NCBI GenBank assembly: GCA_020465985.1
Contig: JAANYP010002863.1
Coordinates: forward strand, 62,001 to 126,000
Source: Centrapalus pauciflorus
Lineage: Eukaryota; Streptophyta; Magnoliopsida; Asterales; Asteraceae
Length of the DNA stretch: 64,000 bases
Reading direction: 5' to 3'
Part shown: positions 37,362 through 50,760 of the stretch, one piece after another
Layout: each line of letters starts with the position of its first letter
Position numbering within the stretch: the stretch's first letter is position 1
Made by a program: the position numbers and the translations under genes
The notes under the pieces: generated by a model
What the model was told of the DNA's origin: nothing
What the model saw: the letters and a program-made list of their open reading frames with translations, nothing else
Database searches by the model: none

Positions 37362-39659
37362 ATGTCTAGCTTTGGCAACAACAATATGGATGACGATGTC
37401 ATTTTAAGTCAAGATTCTAATGAAGATGTTGAGGAAATCAACATGGAGGACTTCACTAAAACATCAAACACTTTGAAAAGAAGGGAGGAATCTGAACCCG
37501 ATGTAAGAGAGATTCTTGCTGTTGATAAAAAGAAAAATTCAAAATATTGGGAGCATTTTGAGATTACAGATAAGCCGGATTACTTTGATTGTAAATATTG
37601 TAAGAAGACGGTGCGTTATTTGTCAAAAAATGGGATAAGTGTTTTAAAAACCACACTGAAAAATGCAAGCTTTTTCCGGCTAATCTAAATAAAAAACAAA
37701 AGATCCTTACTTTTGAAAGCTCAAGATGTTACAATTGATGGAAAAACAGTTGAAGGAATGAGTGTCCCTAGGTTATGGGTGTTTGATCAAGATATTGCAA
37801 GGAATGCAGTTGCAAGAATGATTATTGTTGATGAGTTGCCGTTTATTTTTGTTGAACGTGAAGGATTTCGTTACCTATGCAAAGTTTTGTGTCCTCAATT
37901 TAATGTCCCTTCACGTTCAACCATCACTAGAGATTGTTATGATCTATTTATCGATGAAAGGAAGAAACTTAAAACTTGTTTCAAGAATTTGTGTTCTAGA
38001 GTTAGTCTCACTACCGACACTTGGACTTCCGGTCAAAACTTAAGTTATGTGTGCCTTACCGCACATTTCATTGACGATGATTGGAAATTGCATAAAATGA
38101 TAATTAATTTTTGTCCAATTGCCGGTCATAGTGGAGAACTAATTGGTAGAGCGGTTGAAAAGTGTTTGATTGAATGGGATATTAAAAGAATTTTAACTTT
38201 GACGGTAGACAATGCAAGTTCAAATGATGTGGCCGTTCAATATTTAAAAAGAAGAATCAATCATTGGGGGGGAGGTGTGTTAGATAGTAAATATTTGCAT
38301 ATGAGGTGTGCCGCTCATATTTTGAATTTGGTTGTTAAAAAAGGATTACATGACCTTGCCACTTCCATAAAAAAAAGTTCGTGCCGCCGTTAGATATGTT
38401 AGATCCTCTCCGGCAAGACTTAATAAGTTCAAAGCTTGTGTCGATGAAGAGATGATACAAAGCAAAAAACTCATTTGTTTGGATGTTGAAACTCGTTGGA
38501 ATTCAACGTTTTTGATGCTTGAAAGTGCTTTGAGACTTAGATTAGCATTTGATAACATGAAATCTAAAGGTGGTCCTTATGTTAAGAGCTTGGAAAGTAT
38601 GGAGGCACACCAAATGATGATGATTGGAATGCGGTTGGTAGTTTCTTACCTTTCTTGAAAAATTTTTATGATGCTACATTGAAGTTGTCCGGGTCTAGAT
38701 ATGTGACCGGTAATTATTATGTACCGGAGATTTACGGTGTTGGATACTTGATTTCAACTTATTGTGAAAATGAGGATGCCAACATTAAGAAGATGGCAAA
38801 TCACATGAAGGTCAAATATGATAAGTATTGGTCTAATGTTGATAATATCAATATTTTGCTATTTATTGCTTTAGTTCTTGATCCAAGGCATAAATTGGAT
38901 TATGTTGATTGGGTTGTCAAGTCTTCTTATGATGAGAAAAATGCTAATATGTTGATATCAAATATTAAACTTACTTTGCGATCTTTTTTTGAATATTATG
39001 CTTCTTCTATGCCTCAACAAAAAAAGAAAACGGAAGCATCGAGTTGCACTTTTTCAACGAGTGATTCTCGTTATGATGAAAGGGAAAGAAGCGGGGATGT
39101 GTTGGATGTTCAAAAACTTTTGAATATGAGATATAAGATGGCTAAGGGAACTTTTGAGAGTTGTGAGAATAAAAATGAGTTGGAGAAATATTTACAAGAT
39201 GAGTGTGAGCAAGTGGATTCATGTATTAATATCTTGCAATGGTGGAAGGATCAACAAAAGAGGTATCACATTCTTTGTAGGATGGCTCGAGATGTGCTTG
39301 CGGTACCGGTTTCTACGGTTGCTTCGGAGTCCGCTTTTAGCACCCGTGGTCGTGTTGTTGATTCATTTCGTACTTCTTTAACTACAAGGATGGTGGAAGC
39401 TCTTATTTGTACTCAAGATTGGTTACGAACTTCACAAGGACCTCTAATAATAGAGGAATGTTTCCTTCAATTGGAAGAATTAGAGGAAGGCAAGTTTTTT
39501 TTATTGTTTATAATATTATGTATATTAAATAGTAAATACTAAGTTACTTAACTTACGACTAAAATTACATTTTTTTATAATTGTAGGTATGAAGAATTTG
39601 ACAATGGAGCAACCAACAATTGAAATTGATGAATCTTTCACGATGACGGAAGACATTTG
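37362..39659 (+). pseudogene. hAT transposase (BED finger, RNase H-like core, dimerisation domain), frameshifted
   Basis: From the ATG at 37362: an acidic N-terminus, then a BED zinc finger (YWEHFEITDKPDYFDCKYC, with His/Cys of the finger in another frame after a break near 37645). The catalytic region follows at 37713-38375 (LTTDTWTSGQNLSYVCLTAH, TVDNASSNDVAVQYL, MRCAAHILNLVV). Further breaks fall near 38375 and 38610. The last long frame (38655-39489) holds the DUF4413-like region and the hAT dimerisation domain (VSTVASESAFSTRGRVVDSF). A final intron of 97 bp uses GC-AG borders (AAG|GCAAGT at 39490, acceptor TTGTAG at 39586) and leads to a short last exon ending TGA at 39659. Three or so indels imply recent death. 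Confidence 0.88.
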
Positions 39660-40096
39660 AACTTTGAAGTAAAAGATGCCAAGACTCGAGAGATTGATGT
39701 TATTTGTCATTTACTTTTATTTGATAATGTTTTGAAGACTTAATTCCACTTTCTTATGATGAAACTTTCGGACTGATTAACTCTATTATGAATTATGATG
39801 TTGAAACTAGTAGTTTCGTATTGTATTGTGTCGGATTAATAATTTAATTATAGACTTTGTTAAAAAATTTTATTGAATAACGGTTAATCGGTTAACCTGA
39901 AAACCGAACCGAAAAATCAGGTTAACCGAAAACCGATTAACCGAGAATTTCGGTGTAGGTTTAGGTTCAGGATTTTGGCGAACCGATTTCTTTGATTAAC
40001 CGTCCGAAACCCAAATTCGGTTCGGTTAACCGTCCGTGAACAGCCCTAGGAGGGGGTATGCACTTAGCATAATTAGAGGATTTAGGGGGTGTGCGT

Positions 40097-40623
40097 TAGG
40101 GATGAGCTTTTTATACCGAACCGGGACCGTAGCGAACCAGTACCGTACCAGTACTTTCGGTCCGGTATTCGGTTTATGTAATTGCTATATTTCGGGATCG
40201 GTATTACACGGTTTCGGTACCACTTAAAAACTGATATTACCAGTACCGGTACCGCTACACTTTGACTCAAGTCAAGTAAGTCTTCTTCATGTCTTCTTTT
40301 ATTCTTCATGTCTTCTTTATCACCAATAAACTTCGATAATTGTTTATTTTGTATAACTTGGTTTATTTAGAATTATAAACTAAAAATATTTTTATTGTTA
40401 TGTGAGAACTGAATGAATTGTTACAACAAGTTGCTAAGTAAATTTGAAATGTTTTTTTTATGTTTAATTTCTTGGATTTTCGGTACCTAATTCAGTATAG
40501 TACCGTAAAACCGGAACCGAACCGGTACCGATCAATTGAATTCGGTATCCCAAATTGTCATAAAAATATAACCGGTACCAATCGGTACGGTACCGTTCGG
40601 GTCCGGTACCGAACTCATCCCTA
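40097..40623. mobile_element. hAT MITE, TAGGGATGAG family
   Basis: 527 bp. Perfect 10-bp inverted ends TAGGGATGAG/CTCATCCCTA and perfect 8-bp TSD GTGTGCGT (40089-40096 and 40624-40631). Subterminal GGTACCGGTAC-like words are dense on both sides. It lies only 40 bp from the TSD of the larger hAT. Confidence 0.92.
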
Positions 40624-40769
40624 GTGTGCGTATAGCAACACCCTTTTCTAATTAACGTTATTTAGGAATCTACTATTTGTTAAAAATCTTAAAAACTTCA
40701 CATGATTTTACTCTCTCAATTCCGTTGTACTAAACTTACTTTAAGTAATTGATTAGGGTTCGAGTTGAT

Positions 40770-41556
40770 TAGGAATGTTAACGAATGGAACTTTTAGCGA
40801 ACTGTTTACGAACTATTCGGCGAGAAGTTCGTTTATGTTCGTTCATTTATTAAACGATCGAACATGAACACAAAATTTTGTTAGTTTAATCAAATGAACG
40901 AACATGAACAAAGACTTTGTTCGTTCATTTATGTTCATAAACGTTGGTTACGTTTGTTCATTTATGTTTGTTCGTTTATGTTCATTTACAATAAGCTTTA
41001 ACAAATATATTATATATTATATAGATATTTTATTTTTAGCATTTCATAAAATTATTTAAATAATATATTAATTAATAATAACAATTTAAAAATAACAGTT
41101 CAAACTTGAATAACGTAAAACTGATGACATTGAGTGAAGATTAAAAAAATGTTCAAAAGCTCAAATGCTTAAATGTTGTTATTTAGTATTGAAATTGAGC
41201 TTTATGTTTTTTGATATATTATTATTGTGATAGTTTGAAGTTATTTATAAATTTTATGAATATACAAACGTAATTTGAAGACTATGAATCGTGTGTATTG
41301 AGTTTTGTTTTTATGCAACAAGTTTGTTCGTTTATATTTATCTGTGTTCGTTTTATTGCTTATTATGTTCGTTTGATTATCTTTTATACGAACGAACATA
41401 AATGAACACGAACATGACCAAATCCTTAACGAACGAACACATATAGAAAATCTTTCGTTTGTTTATGTTCGTGTTCGTTAATTTGTTCGGCTAAAGTTAA
41501 ACGAACGAACATGAACATACTCTCGTTCGTATTCGTTTGGTTCGTTTACAGCAGTA
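40770..41556. mobile_element. hAT MITE with CGAACGAACATGAAC subterminal repeats
   Basis: 787 bp. Ends TAGGAATGTTAACGAA and TTCGTTTACAGCAGTA pair imperfectly. A perfect 8-bp TSD GAGTTGAT lies at 40762-40769 and 41557-41564. GTTCGTTTATGTTCGTTC and its inverse occur many times in the outer 200 bp of each side, the usual hAT subterminal arrangement. Confidence 0.85.
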
Positions 41557-41567
41557 GAGTTGATTGC

Positions 41568-41570
<3 letters not shown>

Positions 41571-41606
<36 letters not shown>
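41571..41606. repeat. Poly(T) tract
   Basis: About 36 T, immediately after the hAT TSD. No retrotransposon body assigned. Confidence 0.9.
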
Positions 41607-41608
<2 letters not shown>

Positions 41609-42484
41609 CTATGAGCTTGGTCAAAACTATGAAAAATTCTAAAAAATGGTCATCATACAAGTCAAAATTTTGACTTTCATCCTTCCCTCCTACAAACTCA
41701 AGAACATAAATTTAGAAGGAAAGAAAGTGAAAAGAAATAGAGGGAAAAGAAAGAGATGGGATATAATATGTTTGTCTGTATTCTTAAATAGAAATAAAGA
41801 AAATAAAGTTTTTGTGGTCTTATACAAGAAAAGAAAAAAAAATGTGTTTTTACTATTATGGTCTTATAATAATTTTTAAATTATTTTATGGAAATACATT
41901 TTGAAATTTTTTTTTGTGTTTTTACTATTATGGTCTTATAATATTTTTATAATTATTTTATGGAAATACATTTTTATTCGAAGACATAAAATTGTTTCCT
42001 TTTCTTTCTATATATTTGGAAGGAAAATCATCATTTTCTTTCTTTCTTTTTCTTCCTTAAAACTATTAAAGACAACTACTTTTTTACACAAACTAGTTTA
42101 TTACACGCGTAGTACGTAGATATTTTAATATATAGTTGTTTATATTAAATACATGCTACAAGCTAAGAATTAAATTTTATTATAAAAATATAAGAACTAT
42201 ATTATTATTTGACATAAACTTTAACTTTTTTAGAATTCTAAATATATATGAATGATAATATGTTTTGTTATCATCTTTAAACTTTGTATTATGTTGTAGT
42301 TATCAAATATTTAAATATGAATATTTGGTTTGAATTGATTTTAAATCGTATTATATTATATTTAAATTTAGAAAGATATGATTCATATATTATTTGTTAT
42401 TCTAGAATATGATATGTCACGTGTAAATTGTTGGTGATGAAACATGATATCACGAGAAATAAGTAAAATTATTCATTTATTATT
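41607..42484. other. No gene; short direct repeat
   Basis: GTGTTTTTACTATTATGGTCTTATAAT occurs twice (41841 and 41918), a local duplication with about a 77-bp period. No other feature is recognisable. Confidence 0.5.
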
Positions 42485-42718
42485 AAGGTTTATTACTAAA
42501 AAAATCAATATGTTTTTACGTTTTTATGCGTTTTAGTTCCTTTATGTTATTTTTTTCATAAAGAAAACCTCAAGTTAATTTTTCCTTTTTGGTTTAGTGA
42601 AATTTGGACTTAAACCCCGATTATAACTTGTGAACCGAGTTTTTAAAAACTAAAAAAATCGGTAATCAATGTCCAAATTTCACTAAACCAAAAAGAAAAA
42701 AAAAATTAACTTGAGCTC
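42485..42718. mobile_element. Foldback MITE, GGTTTATTACGAAAA family, right end missing
   Basis: The left part AAGGTTTATTACTAAAAAAA and the inner palindrome (TTTGGTTTAGTGAAATTTGG with CCAAATTTCACTAAACC) match 5250-5566. The right outer end is absent after about 42718. Confidence 0.5.
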
Positions 42719-43496
42719 ATGTTGACCTACATCAAGTTGACTTTATGTTTTAATCTCGAATAGCTTACTAGTTATGTCCACTTGAGTACACCCTTAATAG
42801 TAATACATCCATTATAATAATGTATTAAATTGTTTTTGAAAAAAAATATATTTTCTATAACATTTTAGATAATAAAGTATTAATATCTTATTAAACAGGA
42901 AAAGTTAAATAGTTAACAGTAATATTTTTATAATCCACGAATATGTTATACTCAAAAAAATTGGTTCCCTCCCATCCATGTTTTTTAATTAACTTTTGCA
43001 ATATTTATTTTATTAATTTTCCATTAAAATTCTTTTCCTTTTAATCTGGCAAAGTGTATAGCTTTTTCATATTTGTCACTTTTTTCTTTATATTATTGGA
43101 TTGCCCTTACACTTGTATTCTTGTCTCTTTACAGGGTTAAAGAATTTATGCTTTTAATACCTTCCATCCTAAGTTAATAAAAAATCACCTATTTTTTATG
43201 TTTAAAATCTAATAATAAAATCGTCACGAATTTAATTTATTAATTGATGATGAACTTAATTTAAAATAACGATCATATTAAATGATAAAAACTAAATTTT
43301 TTTTGATGGAATTGTATTAAAAATAAGTTTTAAAATAGTAATTATATTTACACAGGAAATAGTTGTGGGATTTTATGAAAACCTTACAAACCACCTATAT
43401 GATAAAATATAAAACTTAAAATTATTTATTTGTGTTTTAGTATGTTAAACGTCTAAAATATAAAGGAGATTTTCATATATACCCCTCTAAAACTTC

Positions 43497-43500
<4 letters not shown>
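42719..43500. other. No recognisable feature
   Basis: AT-rich sequence without a supported gene or repeat. Confidence 0.5.

Positions 43501-43554
<54 letters not shown>
43501..43554. repeat. (TA)n microsatellite
   Basis: About 54 bp of TA. The segment 43555-43795 between it and the next tract has no recognisable terminal repeats. Confidence 0.95.
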
Positions 43555-43556
<2 letters not shown>

Positions 43557-43792
43557 CCAACTTAAAATTTTAATATCGTATATATCCCTCCTAAACATCA
43601 TAGTATCATATAAAAGCATGAAAATGCAATGAATCTAATAAATCTTGTATATATTAAAGTCTATGAATGTAATGAACCCGCTGAAAGTTTATTTCTATTT
43701 GTCCAAAGCTTGTATATAAAAAATTGTACGAAACATTATTTTGATTGGTGTTCACCGGTGCTTAATTATAAATGGTGCTCAAGGATCCTTAT

Positions 43793-43795
<3 letters not shown>

Positions 43796-43862
<67 letters not shown>

Positions 43863-43878
43863 ATATATATATATATAT
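43796..43878. repeat. (TA)n microsatellite
   Basis: About 83 bp of TA with one TTTTA interruption. Confidence 0.95.
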
Positions 43879-44855
<977 letters not shown>

Positions 44856-44888
44856 ATATATATATATATATATAATATACTCTAGTAC

Positions 44889-45067
44889 TATGGAAACCTA
44901 CGCATACCGTCCGATTTGGTGCATTTAATGAAAAAAGTGGTGGCATGATCGTACATAAGGTGATGCATCACGTGGGAAATTTGATGCATCACGTGGGATT
45001 TTGATGCATCACGCGCGGAATTTGATGCATTTGTGGTGGTGCAGTGCGGTTTTCACAAGTTTTCACG
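44889..45067 (+). mobile_element. Microsatellite-bounded MITE, family A (copy 3), partial
   Basis: Matches 2125-2335 closely (ACCTACGCATACCGTCCGAT, three GATGCATCACGTGGG-type repeats, GTGGTGGTGCAGTGCGG). The outer GGGTTCAATGG end is missing on both sides. On the right it passes without a boundary tract into family D text. Confidence 0.65.
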
Positions 45068-45440
<373 letters not shown>

Positions 45441-46454
45441 GTTCTATAACAATTTGTTTAATAATTAGTAACGAGAAAATATTTTAATATTAAATTTATC
45501 GGATGGAATTCATATATTGTTAGTAAATTAATTTTTTTATTATAAATATAAGGTTATTTCATTAGTAAAGGAGTCAGTTTTTTGTAGACAAAACAACGTT
45601 TCACAATAATTATATTGTTAATATTAATTTGTTTTAAAAGCAAGAATTTATATGGTAAAGATTTTATAAAAAAAATTATATATAATTACTATGCGAGATA
45701 TAATATTAAGAATTAATTTAATTGGGTAAATATGATATTATGAAGTTTAGTTACAAGGATAAGTAAATAAGGGTTTAATGGTAATTAATTAATAAGTAAT
45801 ATTAATGATGAGTTTTAGAATATTTAAATTAATGAATTTGAGTATAAATGATATTAATGATGTCTAATAGAGATATTTGTGATATTAATAATATTAGTTG
45901 GTTATATGTGAAATTATAAAGTTTAATAGTGATATATATGATATTAATATTTTAAGTTAGACATATATGATATTATGAAGTTTAGGAATGATATATATGA
46001 AATCCTCCCTTTTTATTTTGTCATTGAAACGAGATTATTTATATATTTCTTATTTGCCTCAAAAAAAACCTATGATTGTAAGTTGTTGTAGGTAAACTGT
46101 AGGAAGAACCAAACTTTCTCAAAAATTATATTGTTAATATTAATTTGTTTTACTATGAATAATTTATATAGTAAAGTCTAAAAAAAATATTATATAAAAT
46201 TATTAATAGGGATATGACATTTTAATTTAAGTTGGGTAAATATGATATTTTGAATTTTAGTAAAAAAATAAGTAAGGTTATATTGCTCATTAATTAATAA
46301 GCAATATTTATTATGAGTTTTAAATGTTATAAAAATAATTAAATTAATGAATTTGGGTATATATGATACTAATGATGTTTAAGAGTGATATATGTAATAT
46401 TAATAAGTAAATTGGATATATATGTTATTATTATGTTTAGGAATGATATATATG
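45441..46454. repeat. Two diverged copies of a block of about 380 bp
   Basis: Blocks at about 45605-45970 and 46130-46459 share AATTATATTGTTAATATTAATTTG, GGGTAAATATGATATT and ATTAATTAATAAG in the same order. The second block continues after the Copia insertion at 52029. No coding capacity seen. Confidence 0.5.
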
Positions 46455-46459
46455 ATATT

Positions 46460-46698
46460 TGTTATAATCTAACAGAAACTCAGATATTAAGAAATCACCA
46501 AGAGTAGTGAAAACCCTTTTGATGCATATATCTTTCTCTATGAACTCATGCATTTGATAAATCTTGATGAACCTATTTATATACAAAAAATCACTATTCC
46601 CTATTTAATGAAATTACTATTTGATGTTGCTTACACACTTGGTAAAAGAGGAAGAGAATTCATCATCCATATCCATCCATAATTGTCCTTTTATAACA
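46460..46698 (-). repeat. 3' LTR of the minus-strand Copia
   Basis: 239 bp. Differs from the 5' LTR mainly by a TCCA duplication near its right end (CCATATCCATCCATAATT against CCATGTCCATAATT). Confidence 0.9.
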
Positions 46699-46855
46699 CT
46701 CCCCCTTGGATGATAATTTTAGTAAGAGTTCAACCACGAAATGCTGCCTCATTAAAAACCTTGCTAAAGAAAAACACAGTGGGAAAAAACTTTAGTCAAG
46801 GGAAAAAGAGTACAGCGAGTGGTTGACTCCCCCTCATATTGCCATCTGAAAATCA

Positions 46856-48890
46856 TCACATGTTTTGTACATGTCGCATTCCAATGTTGTGGACATGTTT
46901 TCTGAAAATCGCTTTGGGAAGTGCCTTTGTAAAGATATCTGCTGAATTGTTAGAATAAAATAATCCCAAATTAGTGGTTCCTTGAAGGCATCGGAAAATG
47001 TGTTCGACTCCTGTCCAATGTCGTTTGGTGGGAGCTGAACTAAATCTTGCCAACAGATTTACTGCAAAAGAAATGTCAGGTCTTGTACAGTTTGTAAGAC
47101 ACATTAAAGCTCCAATTGCACTAAGATATGGTACCTCTGGACCAAGCAATTCCTCATTTTCTTCACAAGGATGATATGGATTTTATTCAACGTTTAAGCG
47201 ATCTAACCACCATAGGTGTGCTTAAAGAATTCGCTTTGTCAATATTGAAACACTTTAAGACCTTCTCCGTATAATTTGATTGATGCACAATTATACCATT
47301 ATGTATATGTTCAATTTGTAAACCAAGACAATATTTGGTCTTCCAAGGTCTTTTATTTCGAATTCTTTCTTTAGAAAACACAATTACTTCTTCAATTTCC
47401 TTGTGTTTAGATCATCAACGTAGATTATTTCTAAAGATCTTTGAATACATTTCTTTGGGTTTTACTTTTAATGCTTCTGGCATTTTTAAATAAATCCTTC
47501 GAGGATTTCATAAAATTGCATATGTCAAGTTAGTCTTATAAATAGACCATAACTATATTCATGACATATTGTATAATTATGTAGCATACTTCTGTCTTTT
47601 AGCAATGTAATCATAATACATGCTTATTGCATTGTAACTATGAGCTCATAGGTTAAATCTCGAGACATGTTTCAAAAATTTTATATCCTTCAAGGAATCT
47701 CTGTATAAGTAAGACTTTTAGAATAAAATAGACGCATATCAAATCTATCTTTATTGATAGATTAATATATTTGTTATATCTGTATCCACCATAGGGGAAT
47801 ATTTCCTTAAATATTTGTGTGCATTATATATGCACTAAATTAATCTCTATACATATATTTGTACAACTTCATGTGTACAGACTACTTTATGATATATGTA
47901 AAAGTAGTAGATTTAGAGAGAAAAATTTCATATTATTTGCACCATCATTGATACATCAATATATTGTATTTATACTACAAGTGAAGACCAAGTATAGTAT
48001 GTTTGATATGTGTGGTCAAATCACTCTAATCATCTATACTATTTGCTTTACGTATAGATTTGGAAAATATGGAGTTTTATGAAATTTTCATCCATAGCTT
48101 TATGCGTACATCCTACACATCTAGTAGTCTCCTTTTCTCTAAGAGAACATGTCTGCAGCCTATTATTCATAATCATCGTTTTTTTTAAATATAGTGCTAA
48201 TAGATAAATATCATCGACGTCGATTTTATTTCGATTCCATATAGTTTTTAGACATGATATAATTTTATTGAGATCTCCTTATTTTCATTCAGGCGCCTGA
48301 GGTTCTTCTAGAACCATCATGTCTATTATTATTTTTATTTTTATTATTATTTTTTAGAATACTTTTCTTTGGAATCGACTGCCTATCATGCTTCTGGCAT
48401 GTCTTAGGCTCATTAATCAATAATAATCTTCATTTCTGAATATATCAATATGTACTGAAGCATTAATAACCAAATATGCGACTTGGTTACTTTCTTTAAA
48501 TCAGTAAATGTATCTCCCAACAGATTTGCCAAAAATATGTAAATGAATTATCCCAGTACCTTTTATTACGAGGATCAATATGATAATTCATTACAGCTTA
48601 TAAATTTGTTTATTCTCTCCCCCTGATGTTGGAAATATTGCCCTTTTTAAAATGGCAACTAGCACAATGTGTCGTAATGACATCAACTGTTAGTGATTCA
48701 TTTTATTTTATAATAAAGGGGATTTCATACCCAACATAATTTCCCAACATTCTTTTGAGTACCCATCTTTATGCGGTTTGGAGGAGCAATTCAGAATATT
48801 TACTATTTAATAAAAAATAGATGTGATATATTTGATTCTTGACCAAATATCATTTCGTATGGGGAGAAAGTATGATAACTTGTTGGCTTA
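46856..48890 (-). pseudogene. Copia pol remnants (integrase C-terminus, RT, RNase H tail)
   Basis: In minus-strand order: IKPTSYHTFSPYEMIFGQE (about 48880-48830) and LTVDVITTHCASCHFKKGN (about 48700-48640) from the integrase C-terminal part. Then KTKYCLGLQIEHIHNG (47330-47285) and VPYLSAIGALMCLTNCTRPD (about 47130-47075) from the RT end, and ADIFTKALPKAIFRKHVHNI from the RNase H end. Most of RNase H is deleted between YSNN and ADIF within one frame (46856-47149). Much of RT between 47400 and 48500 is unreadable. Dead. Confidence 0.8.
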
Positions 48891-48978
48891 ATGCGAATTG
48901 GTAATATCACAAATAAATATTAGAACCCTTTTATTCTATTTGGCGTACGAGATACGCTTAAGTTTATTCAAGCTAGTA

Positions 48979-48987
48979 GTATATAAG
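48979..48987 (+). promoter_or_regulatory. TATA-like box before the antisense ORF
   Basis: GTATATAAG lies about 60 bp upstream of the ATG at 49045, a spacing compatible with a short leader. AT-rich context lowers its weight. Confidence 0.35.
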
Positions 48988-49044
48988 AAAGTTCGGCGAG
49001 AAAGAAATCAATACCACAAACCATCTAAACACATACACACATCC

Positions 49045-49509
49045 ATGGAGCCAGGAAAACAACAAGAACAAAGTCGAGAAGATTTCGACCTAAATCTTTC
49101 TATGGAGTCTTTTAATAATCGAGAGGAAAGAAGGCAGAAAAGACGACTAGATCAGTCGGATCTTAGAGAACTCATAATGGTACCACGACAGGAACGCACT
49201 TATGTTAGAAGTAATGATCGATTGGGGTTCTATCTGGACGATATTCATACCCATATGTTATATATTGATAGATTTATACGATGGCAGTCTTTTTTTATAA
49301 GGACTGTAACTCATAGCTGGGGATTTGCGGTCCCTCCTCCACCAAGTATGCCGCCATATCGTTATTGGATAGAAAGGAATGCAGTGCCAATGCAACCTCC
49401 TCAACCACCACAGCCTCAGGAGCCAGTGGAGTCCCAACAACCAGAAGTTAATTCTGCTCCCTCTCGAGATGTTTTTGAAAAGGGTCAGCCATCTAAAACT
49501 GACAAATGA
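49045..49509 (+). CDS. Unknown 154-aa protein on the strand opposite to the Copia
   Basis: From ATG (context ATCCATGGA) to TGA at 49507-49509. The open frame extends upstream without a stop to 48898 but without another ATG. The protein has an acidic/basic start (QSREDFDLNLSMESFNNREE), a basic patch RRQKRRLDQ, a central aromatic part (YLDDIHTHMLYIDRFIRWQ), and a Pro/Gln-rich tail (QPPQPPQPQEPVESQQPEV). No family recognised, no signal peptide or membrane segment. It occupies the place where integrase core should be: recognisable integrase stops near 48890, and the upstream pre-integrase zinc finger is near 50000. It could be a captured host exon, an insertion, or an extra ORF of this retroelement lineage. 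Codon use and an intact frame amid decayed pol argue against pure chance. Confidence 0.45.
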   Translation: MEPGKQQEQSREDFDLNLSMESFNNREERRQKRRLDQSDLRELIMVPRQERTYVRSNDRLGFYLDDIHTHMLYIDRFIRWQSFFIRTVTHSWGFAVPPPPSMPPYRYWIERNAVPMQPPQPPQPQEPVESQQPEVNSAPSRDVFEKGQPSKTDK

Positions 49510-49939
49510 TTTTCATTTGTGAGTTTTATTGTTTTATGAGTTGTGGTTATTAATATTATGTTGTGGTTATTAATGTTATCTTATTATTGAGTTTATATTA
49601 TTATTTTACGGGGCTGAATGGGTCATCGGGGAGATCTGTAAAATTTGCTTATTTCTCTTTAATATCTATATATATAAACCATATTTGTAGTTATGGTTAA
49701 TAATTTTATTGAGAGCAAAATAACATGTAAAATCATTGTATCAAGCTTTTAAATAATCTTCTGGTTATTCAATGATTACCCATATAAATTATTATTAGTA
49801 TTTAACCGGGATAGTTCAACTGATCATGCTAAACTATAAAGTTATCATGGTACATGAACTTATGGTTTATGGCTACGTATAGTTTGATTTGATGGTAAAT
49901 GTTTCATAAAGGTTTCTCAAAATAATAAGATATATACAT

Positions 49940-50760
49940 AGAAACATTTTACCTTTTGAGGAATCTTCTGGTCCTTCGATGAATGCCTTATGTGTACATT
50001 CAATATCATTTTGCATCATTGTTGTTCCTGGATGGTCTAATCTGTTATGTCATAAACTCAATGTTCCAATATCATAATATTTCCTTTTGATTACCATGTG
50101 TGCTTCAATCATATTCATATATGTATAATATAAACAGAACCAAATGTTCGTAGATTTTTTAAGTATATGTTTTACATTCATGATACACATAAAAATCTTT
50201 ATTCTCTATTACCATAGTTTGAGTTTTATATCATTTTTGGGGCATATCGTTAAAACTCAACATATTTCTTTGCTTTATAATTAGTTTAATTTATCAGAAA
50301 GATCAGTAAAGTTGACTTCCTTTATTTTTCTTTTTAAGAGAATCCTGATACAGCTTAGAGAAATGAGGCGATGTGCGACAAGTTCTTGGCCAATGGCCAA
50401 TCATTCCATATCTAAAACAAAGATCTTCAGGATCCTGGGAAGAACTAGCTTTACATTCGTGGTACTGGAAAATTTTACATAGCGATTAAATCTATAGTAT
50501 CATAAATTAGCTTTCTGTTAAGCAATTTTGACTCATGTATCGATGTCCAAAAATCTATGTTTCCGGATACGATTATTTGTTTCATGAGCAATTTTCGCCT
50601 TTTGTCACATGGACATGCAATAAGCTTCTTAGAGATTTTTTCCCTTTTAAGGCTATATTTCTCTATGAGTTTCTTTATATCGACAATTCTTTTGTCGGTA
50701 TCTCTAGCTGCTTTAGTGAGTGCTCTGATGAATTTCATTTTTCTGAAATCAAGATTCAAA
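49940..50760 (-). pseudogene. Copia gag, zinc knuckle and pre-integrase remnants
   Basis: In minus-strand order: a gag stretch with LIACPCDKRRKLLMKQ (about 50650-50570); a zinc knuckle reading CFRYGMIGHWPRTCRTS (about 50430-50380), where the second Cys is Tyr; and the GAG-pre-integrase HNRLDHPGTTMMQND (about 50055-50010). Stops and frameshifts intervene. DNA at 50761-51788 is leader or decayed gag with many AAATGTTAGT repeats (51420-51650). Confidence 0.65.

Larger units (their letters stand above)
36496..40048 (+). mobile_element. 3.55-kb hAT transposon carrying a transposase pseudogene
   Basis: Termini TAGGGGTGTTCA and TGAACAGCCCTA form an 11-of-12 inverted repeat. A perfect 8-bp TSD GGAGGGGG lies at 36488-36495 and 40049-40056. 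Both subterminal regions (36511-36690 and 39880-40040) are crowded with CGGTTAACCG and CCGAACCGAAA words, probable transposase-binding sites. It holds one plus-strand gene with a 5' UTR intron, three coding-frame breaks and a 3' intron. The ends are intact, so it may still be mobilised in trans. Confidence 0.92.
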
